From: Acidimicrobiaceae bacterium
GTDB lineage: Bacteria > Actinomycetota > Acidimicrobiia > Acidimicrobiales > Aldehydirespiratoraceae
DNA: 64,000 nucleotides
NCBI GenBank assembly: GCA_026706815.1
Contig: JAPOYA010000057.1
Span: 1-64,000 of the forward strand
Direction: 5' to 3'
Position 1 is the first letter of the stretch, and each line of letters opens with the position of its first letter. The position numbers were made by a program, and so were the translations under genes. Shown one piece after another: positions 16,357 to 24,369 of this stretch. The notes under the pieces are model-generated. The model was not told the origin of the DNA, searched no databases, and was given only the letters and a program-made list of their open reading frames with translations.

Positions 16357-17325
16357 TCAACCCTTCCCTAGAAGGGATGTGACCTCCGCGGGGTTGGGGA
16401 GGGATGGTTGAGCACCGGGGCGCAACGTGGTAGCGGCGCCGACTCGGACGGCCCAGCGCACTGCGTCGACGATCGGTTCCTTGCGTACCAGAGCGTCGGC
16501 CAGCGCTCCGCAGAAGGAGTCGCCCGCTGCGGTGGTGTCGACGGGTTCGACCTCAGGCGCGGCGATGTGGCTGACCTCCCCTTCGACGACGGCCAACGCT
16601 CCCAGCGCGCCGAGCGTCACCACGACGGTCGGGATCGGAAGTTGCCTCGCTGAATCGGCGGCGACGGCAACATCAACGGTCCCGTCGTGACCGGTCAGCA
16701 GGGCCAACTCGGTCTGGTTGGGAACGATCACATCGACTGCCTCCAACAGCTTCGCTGGGAGCGGAGACGATGGTGCGGGAGCGGGATTGAGGACGACGAC
16801 ACCTCCCGCCGATTCAGCCGCGGCGAGCACTGCATCGACGGGGCTCTCCAATTGAACGAGGGTGACCGCTGCGGCGTCCAGCACATCGGCGGCAGCCTCG
16901 ACGTCGGTCACCGACAGACGACTGTTGGCGCCGGGGCTGACCACGATGGAGTTGTCGCCATCGTCTCCGACGGCGATCAGGGCCACTCCGCTGGGCGTGT
17001 TGGGCGTGGTCGTCAGATGAGACGTGTCGACCCCGTCGGTCTCAAGCGCTGCACGCAGCATTCGGCCGCCCTCGTCGTCGCCGACGCGACCGATCATGGC
17101 GACCGAGCGCCCCAGACGGGCGGCAGCGACAGCTTGATTGGCTCCCTTGCCACCGGGAATCCGAGCCAGGTCGCCGCCGAGGACCGTTTCTCCGACCAGC
17201 GGCACCCTCGGCACCTCGACTACGAGATCGAGGTTGGCGCTGCCGACCACGGCAATCTCGGGCTTCGGGATCTTGTGGGCGTGAGCGGGGCCGCTGGAGC
17301 GCACCGTTGTGACGGGCGGCCGCAA
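16357..17325 (-). CDS. rbsK: Ribokinase (PfkB family)
   Basis: About 322 residues. The N-terminal PfkB signature IPGGKGANQAVAAARLG and the C-terminal DTTAAGDSFCGALADAL (catalytic Asp and anion hole) are intact. VGSANLDLVVEVPRVP is typical of ribokinase. It converts ribose to ribose-5-phosphate using ATP. The first in-frame start after the upstream stop is a TTG at 17325. A GTG at 17304 would remove seven non-conserved residues and may be the real start. It is operonic with the nucleoside hydrolase gene downstream. Confidence 0.87.
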   Translation of the reverse strand: MRPPVTTVRSSGPAHAHKIPKPEIAVVGSANLDLVVEVPRVPLVGETVLGGDLARIPGGKGANQAVAAARLGRSVAMIGRVGDDEGGRMLRAALETDGVDTSHLTTTPNTPSGVALIAVGDDGDNSIVVSPGANSRLSVTDVEAAADVLDAAAVTLVQLESPVDAVLAAAESAGGVVVLNPAPAPSSPLPAKLLEAVDVIVPNQTELALLTGHDGTVDVAVAADSARQLPIPTVVVTLGALGALAVVEGEVSHIAAPEVEPVDTTAAGDSFCGALADALVRKEPIVDAVRWAVRVGAATTLRPGAQPSLPNPAEVTSLLGKG

Positions 17326-17739
17326 CTATTTGACGAGGCTTTCTTCGAGTTCGTGAAGCCGTTTCACCGCACCTACAAGAACCTTGCGGGCGACGAGCGC
17401 GCTCTCGTCGAGCAGCGAGGTGAACTCGCGGCGGTTGAGCGCCTCAATCACCATGTCGGTGTCGGCGGTAACTGTGGCTGTGCGGGGAACACCGGCGATG
17501 ACTGCGAGCTCGCCGAAGAAGTCGCCGGGTCCGAAACGTGCGATCACCCGGCCGTTGCGCCGAACGGTCGCCTCCCCCTCGCTCACAATCATGAATTCGC
17601 GGCCCGGTTGACCCTGCACAGTCAGGTTGCGCCCGGCCTTGACATTGACTGTCGTCATGAACGAGGCCACGTTCTTGAGTTCCCTCTTGGACAACTCCGA
17701 AAAGAGTTCGATTTCCGCCAACTGCTCGATCAGTGCCAT
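17326..17739 (-). CDS. Stand-alone cyclic nucleotide-binding domain protein
   Basis: 137 residues comprising one cNMP-binding beta-roll: LFSELSKRELKNVASFM, GREFMIVSEGEATVRRNG, FGPGDFFGELAVIAGVPRTATVTAD (phosphate-binding cassette with the R-T-A core), then a short helix. There is no DNA-binding domain or enzyme domain. Such proteins are common in actinobacteria, and their partners are not defined. It lies immediately upstream of rbsK on the same strand and probably shares its transcript. Confidence 0.8.
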   Translation of the reverse strand: MALIEQLAEIELFSELSKRELKNVASFMTTVNVKAGRNLTVQGQPGREFMIVSEGEATVRRNGRVIARFGPGDFFGELAVIAGVPRTATVTADTDMVIEALNRREFTSLLDESALVARKVLVGAVKRLHELEESLVK

Positions 17740-17801
17740 TTTCTTCCCTTCAGACCGTGCTTGCCTCCAGACGGAGCCCGCGCCCCGTCCCTACATGTCT
17801 A

Positions 17802-18764
17802 TCAGAAGACAGCGACGGGGGCCACGGGCGCCCCGGTTCCGCCGACGAACGGTTCCGGGGTGGCAGACAGGAAGAACTCGTAACGGCCCTGCTCGCGGCA
17901 TACCTCTGCGAGCGTTTCGAGGTTCCAGTTCTGACCTTGCGTGAACCCCATGTCGACCACGGCCAGGCAGTGGACTGCGAGCACGTTGCTCCAGTCGGGA
18001 CCGGGGAAGACCTCAAAAATGAAGGTGTCCGTCGCCGCTGCGGCGATGTCGTTGCGGTGAAACCAGCGCACCGCGTCGATCCCGGGGCCAGGACTCTCGC
18101 CGGCGAGGTTCTCGCCGATGTTGTACTTGTGGGCGTCGCCGTCGTTCAGCCACAGCTGCATACGGCCCGTTCGGATCAAGATGACGTCGCCGCTGCGGAT
18201 CTCCACGCCGGCCCATTCGGCGGCGGCGTCGAGCTCGGCACCGGTGATCTCGTGGGCGTCGGCGATTCGATCGACTCCGAGCGGCCCGGGCATGTCCAAG
18301 AGCACGCCGCGGCCCACAAGGGAGCGCACATGCTCAATGCCGAGCACCTGTGAACCGTTGCGGGCGGTGATGGTGGCTGCGTCGATGCCGTTGTAGAGCT
18401 TGTGGCCGTAACTGACATGGGAGAGCCCATCCCAGTGCGTGCCGGCCTGCAGTCCCATGGTGACCATGTCATCAGAGAAGTGGGGCACCATGGCGTTGCC
18501 GTCCGCGTCGCCGAGATCGGGGTGATCAATTGTGCCCATCACATGGACGGGGTTGATGCGGGTGGGAATCGCTCCGATCTGAACCCCGTTGTTCTGAAGA
18601 TCGATCGCCAGTGGCACACGCTGACCGGTCTTGATGAGTTGTGCAGCGCCGGCCACGACTTCGTCGGTGATCAGGTTGAGCGTGCCGATGCGGTCATCGT
18701 CGCCCCACCGTCCCCAGTTGCGGACCTCGTCGGCGACCTCGTGGAAGTAAGCGGTGAACGACAT
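17802..18764 (-). CDS. Cyclase-family (kynurenine formamidase-like) hydrolase
   Basis: 320 residues. The family metal motif is visible as AGTHWDGLSHVSYG (H-x-D-x-x-x-H) near residue 110, preceded by DDRIGTLNLIT near the N-terminus. Other blocks are GVLLDMPGPLG and GDVILIRTGRM. Members are metal-dependent amide or lactone hydrolases related to KynB and isatin hydrolase. The substrate is unassigned. It is followed on the same strand, upstream, by a D-2-hydroxyacid dehydrogenase gene, which suggests a small catabolic unit. Confidence 0.8.
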   Translation of the reverse strand: MSFTAYFHEVADEVRNWGRWGDDDRIGTLNLITDEVVAGAAQLIKTGQRVPLAIDLQNNGVQIGAIPTRINPVHVMGTIDHPDLGDADGNAMVPHFSDDMVTMGLQAGTHWDGLSHVSYGHKLYNGIDAATITARNGSQVLGIEHVRSLVGRGVLLDMPGPLGVDRIADAHEITGAELDAAAEWAGVEIRSGDVILIRTGRMQLWLNDGDAHKYNIGENLAGESPGPGIDAVRWFHRNDIAAAATDTFIFEVFPGPDWSNVLAVHCLAVVDMGFTQGQNWNLETLAEVCREQGRYEFFLSATPEPFVGGTGAPVAPVAVF

Positions 18765-18794
18765 GTTCCCGAGCGTAGGCGACCCGCGCCGAGG

Positions 18795-19733
18795 TCAATA
18801 ACCCAAGTCCAGGTCGACTATTCCTTCCAGTGGTTCGCCGGCTGTGAAACGGTGATAGTTGGCGACGAAAGTGTCGAACATGGAGTTCCCCGATCTGGGT
18901 GCCGCCCATGAGATGTGGGGCGAAAGACGCACGCTGGGGTGGCTGAAGAGCCAATGCCCGTCGGGCAGGGGTTCGGGAACAACAGCGTCGAGCGAGGCTC
19001 GCGCCACGCGACCGTCGTCGAGTGCTTCTCGCAGTGCATCCTGATCAATGAGAGCACCGCGCGCGATGTTGACAATATGAAGCCCCGGTGCGACACGGGC
19101 CAAAATGTCATGGTCGATGAGAGCGGCGGTCTCGCTGGTGGCAGGCGCGGCCAACACTAGGTGATGGGCGTCGCCGATGACTTCGCTGAGATCGGTGGTG
19201 ATTTCCATCCCAGCATGAGGCGTCGGCAACGGGCGGCGGCGGACGCCGATCACGCGCATGCCGAAAGCGAGCGACAGGCGTGCCACTTCAGCGCCGATTC
19301 CGCCCACTCCGACCACTACGACGGTGTGCCCGTTGAGGGCTCCCATTCTTGGCCCTGTATGCCAACCATTGGCCGGTACGGCGTTGATCCAAATATCGGG
19401 CAGTGCCTTCGCATGGGCCAACATTGCCGCCAAAGCGAACTCGCTGATCGGGGTCGCGGTCGAGCCGCGGGCACACGTGAGGATCTGGTCGGACCGGATC
19501 AACTCGATAGGGAAGTCATCGATTCCCACACCCATGACGTGGATCCAGGTCGCGCCGCAATCGATGATTGCTCCGAGGTTGGGGGCCCCACGGGTGTGGG
19601 TGAATATCACATCGCCTTGTAGATCAGGAGGAACTTGGGCGTCTCCGTCTATTCTGACTTCGCGCAGACCAGGAAGGGACGCCACCTTCTTGGGGAGATC
19701 GTGCCCCAGATTGTTGACAACGGTCACTTTCAC
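18795..19733 (-). CDS. D-isomer-specific 2-hydroxyacid dehydrogenase
   Basis: 312 residues. The NAD-binding GVGGIGAEVARLSLAFGMRV motif is near residue 140. Catalytic Arg is in NIARGALIDQDAL, the acidic residue in VVPEPLPDGHWLFSHP, and His in LSPHISWAAP. It interconverts a 2-keto acid and the D-hydroxy acid with NAD(P)H. The Glu is in a slightly altered context (VVPEPLP rather than the usual DVFEPEPLP), but the catalytic triad is complete. The substrate is unknown. Confidence 0.85.
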   Translation of the reverse strand: MKVTVVNNLGHDLPKKVASLPGLREVRIDGDAQVPPDLQGDVIFTHTRGAPNLGAIIDCGATWIHVMGVGIDDFPIELIRSDQILTCARGSTATPISEFALAAMLAHAKALPDIWINAVPANGWHTGPRMGALNGHTVVVVGVGGIGAEVARLSLAFGMRVIGVRRRPLPTPHAGMEITTDLSEVIGDAHHLVLAAPATSETAALIDHDILARVAPGLHIVNIARGALIDQDALREALDDGRVARASLDAVVPEPLPDGHWLFSHPSVRLSPHISWAAPRSGNSMFDTFVANYHRFTAGEPLEGIVDLDLGY

Positions 19734-19796
19734 GGCGGCGACTTTAGCTGCTAGCGGAACCGTTCAGATCGGTAGTACGGTTCAAGGCGAATCGAC

Positions 19797-20303
19797 ATGA
19801 CCGGACTCTATATTTTTCTTCTCGCCGCTGGAGGACCGCTGCTGTTGTGGCTGGTGTTCGCCGGGGACGCTGACGCGGACGGAGAGGCCTTTTCGGTCAT
19901 CCCGCTCTCGTCGATCGCGTTTTTCGCGGCGACTTTCGGATTCATCGGCGTGGTCGGAGGCGCAACGGGCGCCGGAGCGGTGTCCCTGTTCGTGACAGCG
20001 GCGGTGGTGGCGGTTCTGGCGGGTTTGATGAGCACGCAGGCTTTCAAGTGGATTCGCAAGAATTCCGTTTCGAGCGAGGTGATGGACTCAGAACTAGAAG
20101 GGTCGATGGCCCGGGTGGCCCTTGAGTTGAGTTCTGATCACCGGGGCAAGATCATCGTCGACATGGCCGGGGCACGCGAGCAGATGACCGCTTCACCGAT
20201 TGACGGGTCGACCATCAAGGAAGGGGAACGGGTTGTGATCGTCAAGGTCGAACGCGGGATAGCCCTGGTGGCGCCTCTCGGTCCCGACCTTAGGCTTGAA
20301 TAA
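19797..20303 (+). CDS. NfeD-like membrane protein
   Basis: 168 residues. Three hydrophobic segments fill the first ~80 residues (IFLLAAGGPLLLWLVFAG; SIAFFAATFGFIGVVGG; VTAAVVAVLAGLMS). They are followed by a soluble OB-fold domain (LEGSMARVALELSSDHRGKI ... GERVVIVKVERGIALVAPL). This is the short NfeD form (YuaF type) that accompanies flotillins. The flotillin gene follows 57 bases downstream, so the two are one operon organising membrane microdomains. Confidence 0.8.
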   Translation: MTGLYIFLLAAGGPLLLWLVFAGDADADGEAFSVIPLSSIAFFAATFGFIGVVGGATGAGAVSLFVTAAVVAVLAGLMSTQAFKWIRKNSVSSEVMDSELEGSMARVALELSSDHRGKIIVDMAGAREQMTASPIDGSTIKEGERVVIVKVERGIALVAPLGPDLRLE

Positions 20304-20360
20304 GTCGCTAACGGCCGTTCAGGCTGTTCGAAAGCGCTCAGGCGCAGGAGGAATCAGCAG

Positions 20361-21668
20361 ATGTCTTTGTTTTTGATTAGTGGCTTGGCGATTGGGGTGA
20401 CGGTGATCCTGCTGATCATGATCCTCAGCTCACTGATCGTCATTTGCCCACCGAACCGGGTTGCGGTGATTTCGGGCCGCAGCCGTCAACTCTCGGACGG
20501 ACGGACTGTCGGGTATCGCATCCTCAAAGGTGGTCGGACCGTTCGGATCCCGCTCATTGAGAAGGTGTCTTGGCTGGACCTCAACACGATCCCGCTCGAG
20601 GTGTCGGTAACCAACGCCTACTCGCGCGGCACGATTCCGTTGAATGTGCAGGGAATCGCCAACGTCAAGGTTTCCTCGAAAGAGGGTGTGTTGGAGAATG
20701 CCGCGGAGCGTTTCTTGAACGTGCCGAATCAACACATCGGACAGATCGCCAAAGAGACTCTGGAGGCCAACCTCCGCGGTGTTCTAGCCACGCTCTCGCC
20801 TGAAGAGGTCAACGAGGATCGTTTGAAGTTCTCCCAACAGTTGATCGACGAGGCCGACGACGACATCAAGACGCTGGGACTCGATCTCGATGTGATGAAG
20901 ATCCAAAACGTGACCGACGACAACCTCTACCTCGAATCGGTGGGTCGTCGGCTGACCGCAGAGGTGGTCAAGGAAGCCCGGGTGGCGGAGGCCAACCGGC
21001 AATCCGAATCTGAGCAGGCCGAAGCGAAGGCGCGCGAACGCGCCGAGATTGCCCAGGCGCTCGCTGATCGCAACATCGTGGAGGAGCAGAACAATCTGCG
21101 AGTCCGCACAGCCGAACTCGATGCCGTTGCTCGCGCCAAAGAAGAGCAGGCGTTGGTGGCCGGCGATATCGCTCGGGCGACTGCTGAGCAGGAACTCGAG
21201 CAGCAGCGCATCGAGTTGGAGCGGCGCCGACTCGAAGCCGATGTCGTGACCCCGGCCCGTGCAAACTTGGAATCGAAGCAACTGCAAGCACAGGCCGAGG
21301 CTGCGAAGATCATCGAAGACGGCAAGGCCCAGGTTGACGTGTTTCGTCGGCTCACCGATCAGTATCAACTGGCGGGGGAGGACGGCCAGAGGATCTTCGT
21401 GCTCAACATGCTTCCCGAACTCGTCGACAAGATCGTCTCCACGGTCAACAGCGTCTCGATCGACCGGGTCGCGGTGGTCGACGGGGGCAACAACGGCGGT
21501 CAAGGGGGCATTCCTGCCTTGATGGCACAGCTCCCCGCTGCGGTGGTGAGCCTCAGTGAGCAGATCGAAGCCGCCACCGGCGTCGACATCCTGCAGAGCA
21601 TGCGTTCCGCTGACGGCGAGGATGAACCGGTTTCTGAACTCCCGCCGCCACCGCCTTCGGCCCCCTGA
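20361..21668 (+). CDS. floT: Flotillin-like SPFH protein
   Basis: 435 residues. One N-terminal membrane segment (ISGLAIGVTVILLIMILSSL) is followed by an SPFH domain (CPPNRVAVISGRSR; IPLIEKVSWLDLNTIPLEV; VPNQHIGQIAKETLEANLRG). A long charged coiled coil follows (ARVAEANRQSESEQAEAKAR; EQQRIELERRRLEADV), and the tail ends in a run of prolines. AGGAGG lies just upstream of the ATG. It is the scaffold partner of the NfeD-like protein encoded directly upstream. Confidence 0.88.
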   Translation: MSLFLISGLAIGVTVILLIMILSSLIVICPPNRVAVISGRSRQLSDGRTVGYRILKGGRTVRIPLIEKVSWLDLNTIPLEVSVTNAYSRGTIPLNVQGIANVKVSSKEGVLENAAERFLNVPNQHIGQIAKETLEANLRGVLATLSPEEVNEDRLKFSQQLIDEADDDIKTLGLDLDVMKIQNVTDDNLYLESVGRRLTAEVVKEARVAEANRQSESEQAEAKARERAEIAQALADRNIVEEQNNLRVRTAELDAVARAKEEQALVAGDIARATAEQELEQQRIELERRRLEADVVTPARANLESKQLQAQAEAAKIIEDGKAQVDVFRRLTDQYQLAGEDGQRIFVLNMLPELVDKIVSTVNSVSIDRVAVVDGGNNGGQGGIPALMAQLPAAVVSLSEQIEAATGVDILQSMRSADGEDEPVSELPPPPPSAP

Positions 21669-21680
21669 ACCAGGTGCTCC

Positions 21681-22358
21681 TCAACGGGCCAGGGTATGCA
21701 AACGTGAAAGATCGAGTATCTCTATTCGACCGCGCCCTATGCGGATCACTCCGCCGGATTCCGCGAGTTTGAGCGCGTGGTTCGCTGATTGACGGCTGCT
21801 GCCGGCCATCGCGGCGATGTCGCTTTGCCGGACCTTCACGACCACAGGGTGGACGCCTCTGTCGAATGCCGCGGCGAGCCGCAGCAGCGCACGCATCACT
21901 CGGGACTCAACCGGAGCGAACAGGACGTCGACGAGTTGGTCGGTGCCCTGGGAGAGCTTGTCTGCGACAACCTTGAGGAAGTAGCTGTCGACGGCCGGGT
22001 CCTCGGAGCGGAGTTCGGTCAGCGTCTGTCGGGTTAGAGCGAGAGTTTCGGTCGGTTCGAGCGCGGTGACCCGGGCGGTCCGCCGGCCGTCGCCTACAAC
22101 GGCGAGTTCACCGACGATGTCGCCCGGCCGGCGGACCGAAAGGGCGGCCACATCTCCGCGTGCCATGGACACTTCGACAAGGACACGGCCCTTCTCGATC
22201 AAGTGAATGGTGTCGCCGATTTCTCCTTGGTGAAAAATCACCTCTCGGCGTTGGAATCGACGTCGATGCATCTGCTTGCGCCAGTTGACTGCGGCAGGCC
22301 CAAGTTGTTCCATCAGACCGCCGCGCATCGCTGAACCGTAGCTTTTCCAGATTCCCAA
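21681..22358 (-). CDS. Crp/Fnr-family transcriptional regulator
   Basis: 225 residues. The N-terminal cNMP-like domain has GDTIHLIEKGRVLVEV and RPGDIVGELAVVGDGRRTARVTALEPTE (split across residues ~80-110). The C-terminal winged helix carries KVRQSDIAAMAGSSRQSANHAL, a good recognition helix. The effector is not predictable. The start could be the ATG that gives MRGGLMEQLG about ten codons later. It is convergent with the flotillin gene. Confidence 0.8.
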   Translation of the reverse strand: MGIWKSYGSAMRGGLMEQLGPAAVNWRKQMHRRRFQRREVIFHQGEIGDTIHLIEKGRVLVEVSMARGDVAALSVRRPGDIVGELAVVGDGRRTARVTALEPTETLALTRQTLTELRSEDPAVDSYFLKVVADKLSQGTDQLVDVLFAPVESRVMRALLRLAAAFDRGVHPVVVKVRQSDIAAMAGSSRQSANHALKLAESGGVIRIGRGRIEILDLSRLHTLAR

Positions 22359-22392
22359 TGGCGCGATTGCATGTGTTGTTGAGTGGTCCGCG

Positions 22393-22551
22393 ATGATTTG
22401 GGCCTATGACTCTGAGAGGCAGCAACGCGGCCGCCGGCAGAGAAGCCGTCGCTCGCGCATCAAGGATGCCTCGATGCGGATGGCTGCTGAAGGCGGCTAT
22501 TACCACATTCACGACAATTCCGGGAGACCAGTAAGTGTCCAGATTCCTTGA
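22393..22551 (+). pseudogene. Possible TetR/KstR-type regulator N-terminal remnant
   Basis: A 52-codon open frame reads RRSRIKDASMRMAAEGGYYH, which resembles the first helices of TetR-family repressors (KstR has RRKRILDATMAIASKGGYEA). The helix-turn-helix and ligand domain are missing, and the frame stops at 22549-22551 inside the start of the SDR gene. It fills the otherwise empty gap 22359-22534. The match is short and may be chance. Confidence 0.3.
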
Positions 22552-23467
22552 CGGCAAGAGCATTGCGATAACAGGTGCGGGTGCCGGCATCGGCAAAGCC
22601 ATTGCGCTGGCAGCCGCGGCCGAGGGAGCGAACATTGTTGTTGCCGACTACGGCGTGGCGATGGACGGCAGCGACCCGACAAGCGAAGTCGCCGACAATG
22701 CGGTGGTCGAAATCAAAGCTCTGGGCGGACAGGCCGTGGCCGTGGCGGGAGACGTCAGCCAGTTCGACGTCGGCGAGGAGGTGGTCGCGGCTGCTTGCGA
22801 CAACTGGGGATCTATCGACGGCGTTGTCTGCGGTGCGGGAGTGTTGCGAGAGCGAATGCTCTTCAACATGAGCGAGGACGAATGGGACCATGTCGTGGCG
22901 GTCCACCTGAAAGGGCACTTCAACGTCTACCGAGCGGCGTTGGCGCGAATGCGCAAACAGGACACGGGAGGGTCGCTGGTGGGCTTCACTTCCGGTGCGT
23001 TCACCGCCTCCACGGCTCAGGCCAACTACTCCGCGGCCAAAGGCGGAATCGTCAGCCTCACCCGCTCTGCAGCGATGACCGCGGCGAGCCTCAGACTCCG
23101 TGGCGGACCGGCCGTCAACGCCAATTGCATCGCTCCGGTAGCCAGGACTCGCATGAGCGAGAACGTGCCGTTCGAGATCGAAACAGGTGAACCTGAAGAC
23201 GTCGCCCCGATGGCCGTCTATTTGATGAGCGATGCCGGCCGTCACGTCAACGCACAGATCTACACGGTGGTGGGCAGGCGGATTTCGGTGTGGAACCAAC
23301 CGATGGAGGTTCGAACGATGACCGCCGATGGTGACCGCTGGACTTGTGAGCAGATCGCCGAAGCATTGCCGGGCAGAATCGGACAGGAGCCGAATCCCTT
23401 TATCGATGATTTGGAGCGCCGTATGGCCGAGATGGCAGAGAACACCAAGTCTGGGAGCACCAGCTGA
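22535..23467 (+). CDS. Short-chain dehydrogenase/reductase (steroid-cluster type)
   Basis: 310 residues from a GTG with GGGAG upstream. The Rossmann motif is ITGAGAGIGKAIAL, and NAG is replaced by CGAGVL. The catalytic motif appears as ANYSAAKGGIVSLT (Tyr-x-x-x-Lys). The DYGVAMDGSDPTSEVAD segment after strand 2 resembles the dehydrogenase part of peroxisomal multifunctional enzyme 2, which acts on 3-hydroxyacyl-CoA. From memory, its length and partner match the Rv3548c-Rv3549c SDR pair of the mycobacterial steroid C/D-ring regulon. It shares a TGATG overlap with the next SDR gene. Confidence 0.8.
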   Translation: MSRFLDGKSIAITGAGAGIGKAIALAAAAEGANIVVADYGVAMDGSDPTSEVADNAVVEIKALGGQAVAVAGDVSQFDVGEEVVAAACDNWGSIDGVVCGAGVLRERMLFNMSEDEWDHVVAVHLKGHFNVYRAALARMRKQDTGGSLVGFTSGAFTASTAQANYSAAKGGIVSLTRSAAMTAASLRLRGGPAVNANCIAPVARTRMSENVPFEIETGEPEDVAPMAVYLMSDAGRHVNAQIYTVVGRRISVWNQPMEVRTMTADGDRWTCEQIAEALPGRIGQEPNPFIDDLERRMAEMAENTKSGSTS

Positions 23468-24246
23468 TGTCTGTCGGGCCTGAACCGCCGGGACGGGGCC
23501 TGCTCGATGCGAAACGTGTGGTGGTCACCGCGGCTGCGGGTACTGGCATCGGCTCTGCGGTGGCAAAGCGCTGTCTGATTGAAGGCGCGCAAGTGCTTAT
23601 CTCCGACATCCACGAACGCCGTTTGAGTGAAACAGCCGACCGACTCGAAAGCGAAACCGGAAATCGGCCCCTCACCGAGATCTGCAATGTCACGGTGGAA
23701 AAAGATGTCGAAGCTCTGGTGGCTGCTGCGATCAGCGGTTTCGGCGGCATTGATGTGATGATGAACAATGCGGGTTTGGGCGGGACGGTCGACCTTGTCG
23801 ACATGGCCGACGAACAATGGAATGCGGTGATGGGGGTCACGCTCGAGGGGACCATGCGCTGCACGCGTGCAGTCCTGCGCCACATGATTGAAGCGAAGAC
23901 CAAGGGCGCGATAGTCAACAACACCTCGGTCGTGGGTTGGCGCGCCCAACGCGGGCAGTGCCACTACGCTGCGGCCAAGGCGGGAGTGATGGCGTTGACC
24001 CGGTGCTCGGCTATTGAGGCCGCCGAGCACGGTATCCGGGTGAATGCAGTCGCTCCGAGCATTGCCATGCATCCGTTTCTGGCAAAAGTCACAGATGATG
24101 CGCTGCTTGATGAGCTGTCGAAAAAAGAAGCGTTCGGCCGAGCGGCGGAGCCGTGGGAGGTGGCCAACGTCATGGTTTTTTTGGCTAGCGATTTGTCGAC
24201 GTATATGACCGGTGAGGTCATCTCGGTGAGCAGTCAACACCCGTGA
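23467..24246 (+). CDS. Short-chain dehydrogenase/reductase (steroid-cluster type)
   Basis: 259 residues. The cofactor loop is VVTAAAGTGIGSAVAKR, and MMNNAGLGG is the NNAG motif. The active site is NTSVVGWRAQRGQCHYAAAK with Ser, Tyr and Lys in place. The C-terminus is normal for the family. It is translationally coupled to the preceding SDR. The length of 259 and the pairing suggest the orthologue of Rv3549c in the KstR2-type steroid regulon, about 12 kb from the ipd operon in this window. The substrate is not proven. Confidence 0.8.
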   Translation: MSVGPEPPGRGLLDAKRVVVTAAAGTGIGSAVAKRCLIEGAQVLISDIHERRLSETADRLESETGNRPLTEICNVTVEKDVEALVAAAISGFGGIDVMMNNAGLGGTVDLVDMADEQWNAVMGVTLEGTMRCTRAVLRHMIEAKTKGAIVNNTSVVGWRAQRGQCHYAAAKAGVMALTRCSAIEAAEHGIRVNAVAPSIAMHPFLAKVTDDALLDELSKKEAFGRAAEPWEVANVMVFLASDLSTYMTGEVISVSSQHP

Positions 24247-24369
24247 CCTCCCCGCCGTTCACGCAAGTTCTGCTGTTCAGTGCTTGTCGCGCTCCCGAAA
24301 AGTGTTACAAAGTGCTAGACCTTGTGGCGTGAGTCACAGGCCGATTGTGATTCTTGGAGGAGACAAGAC

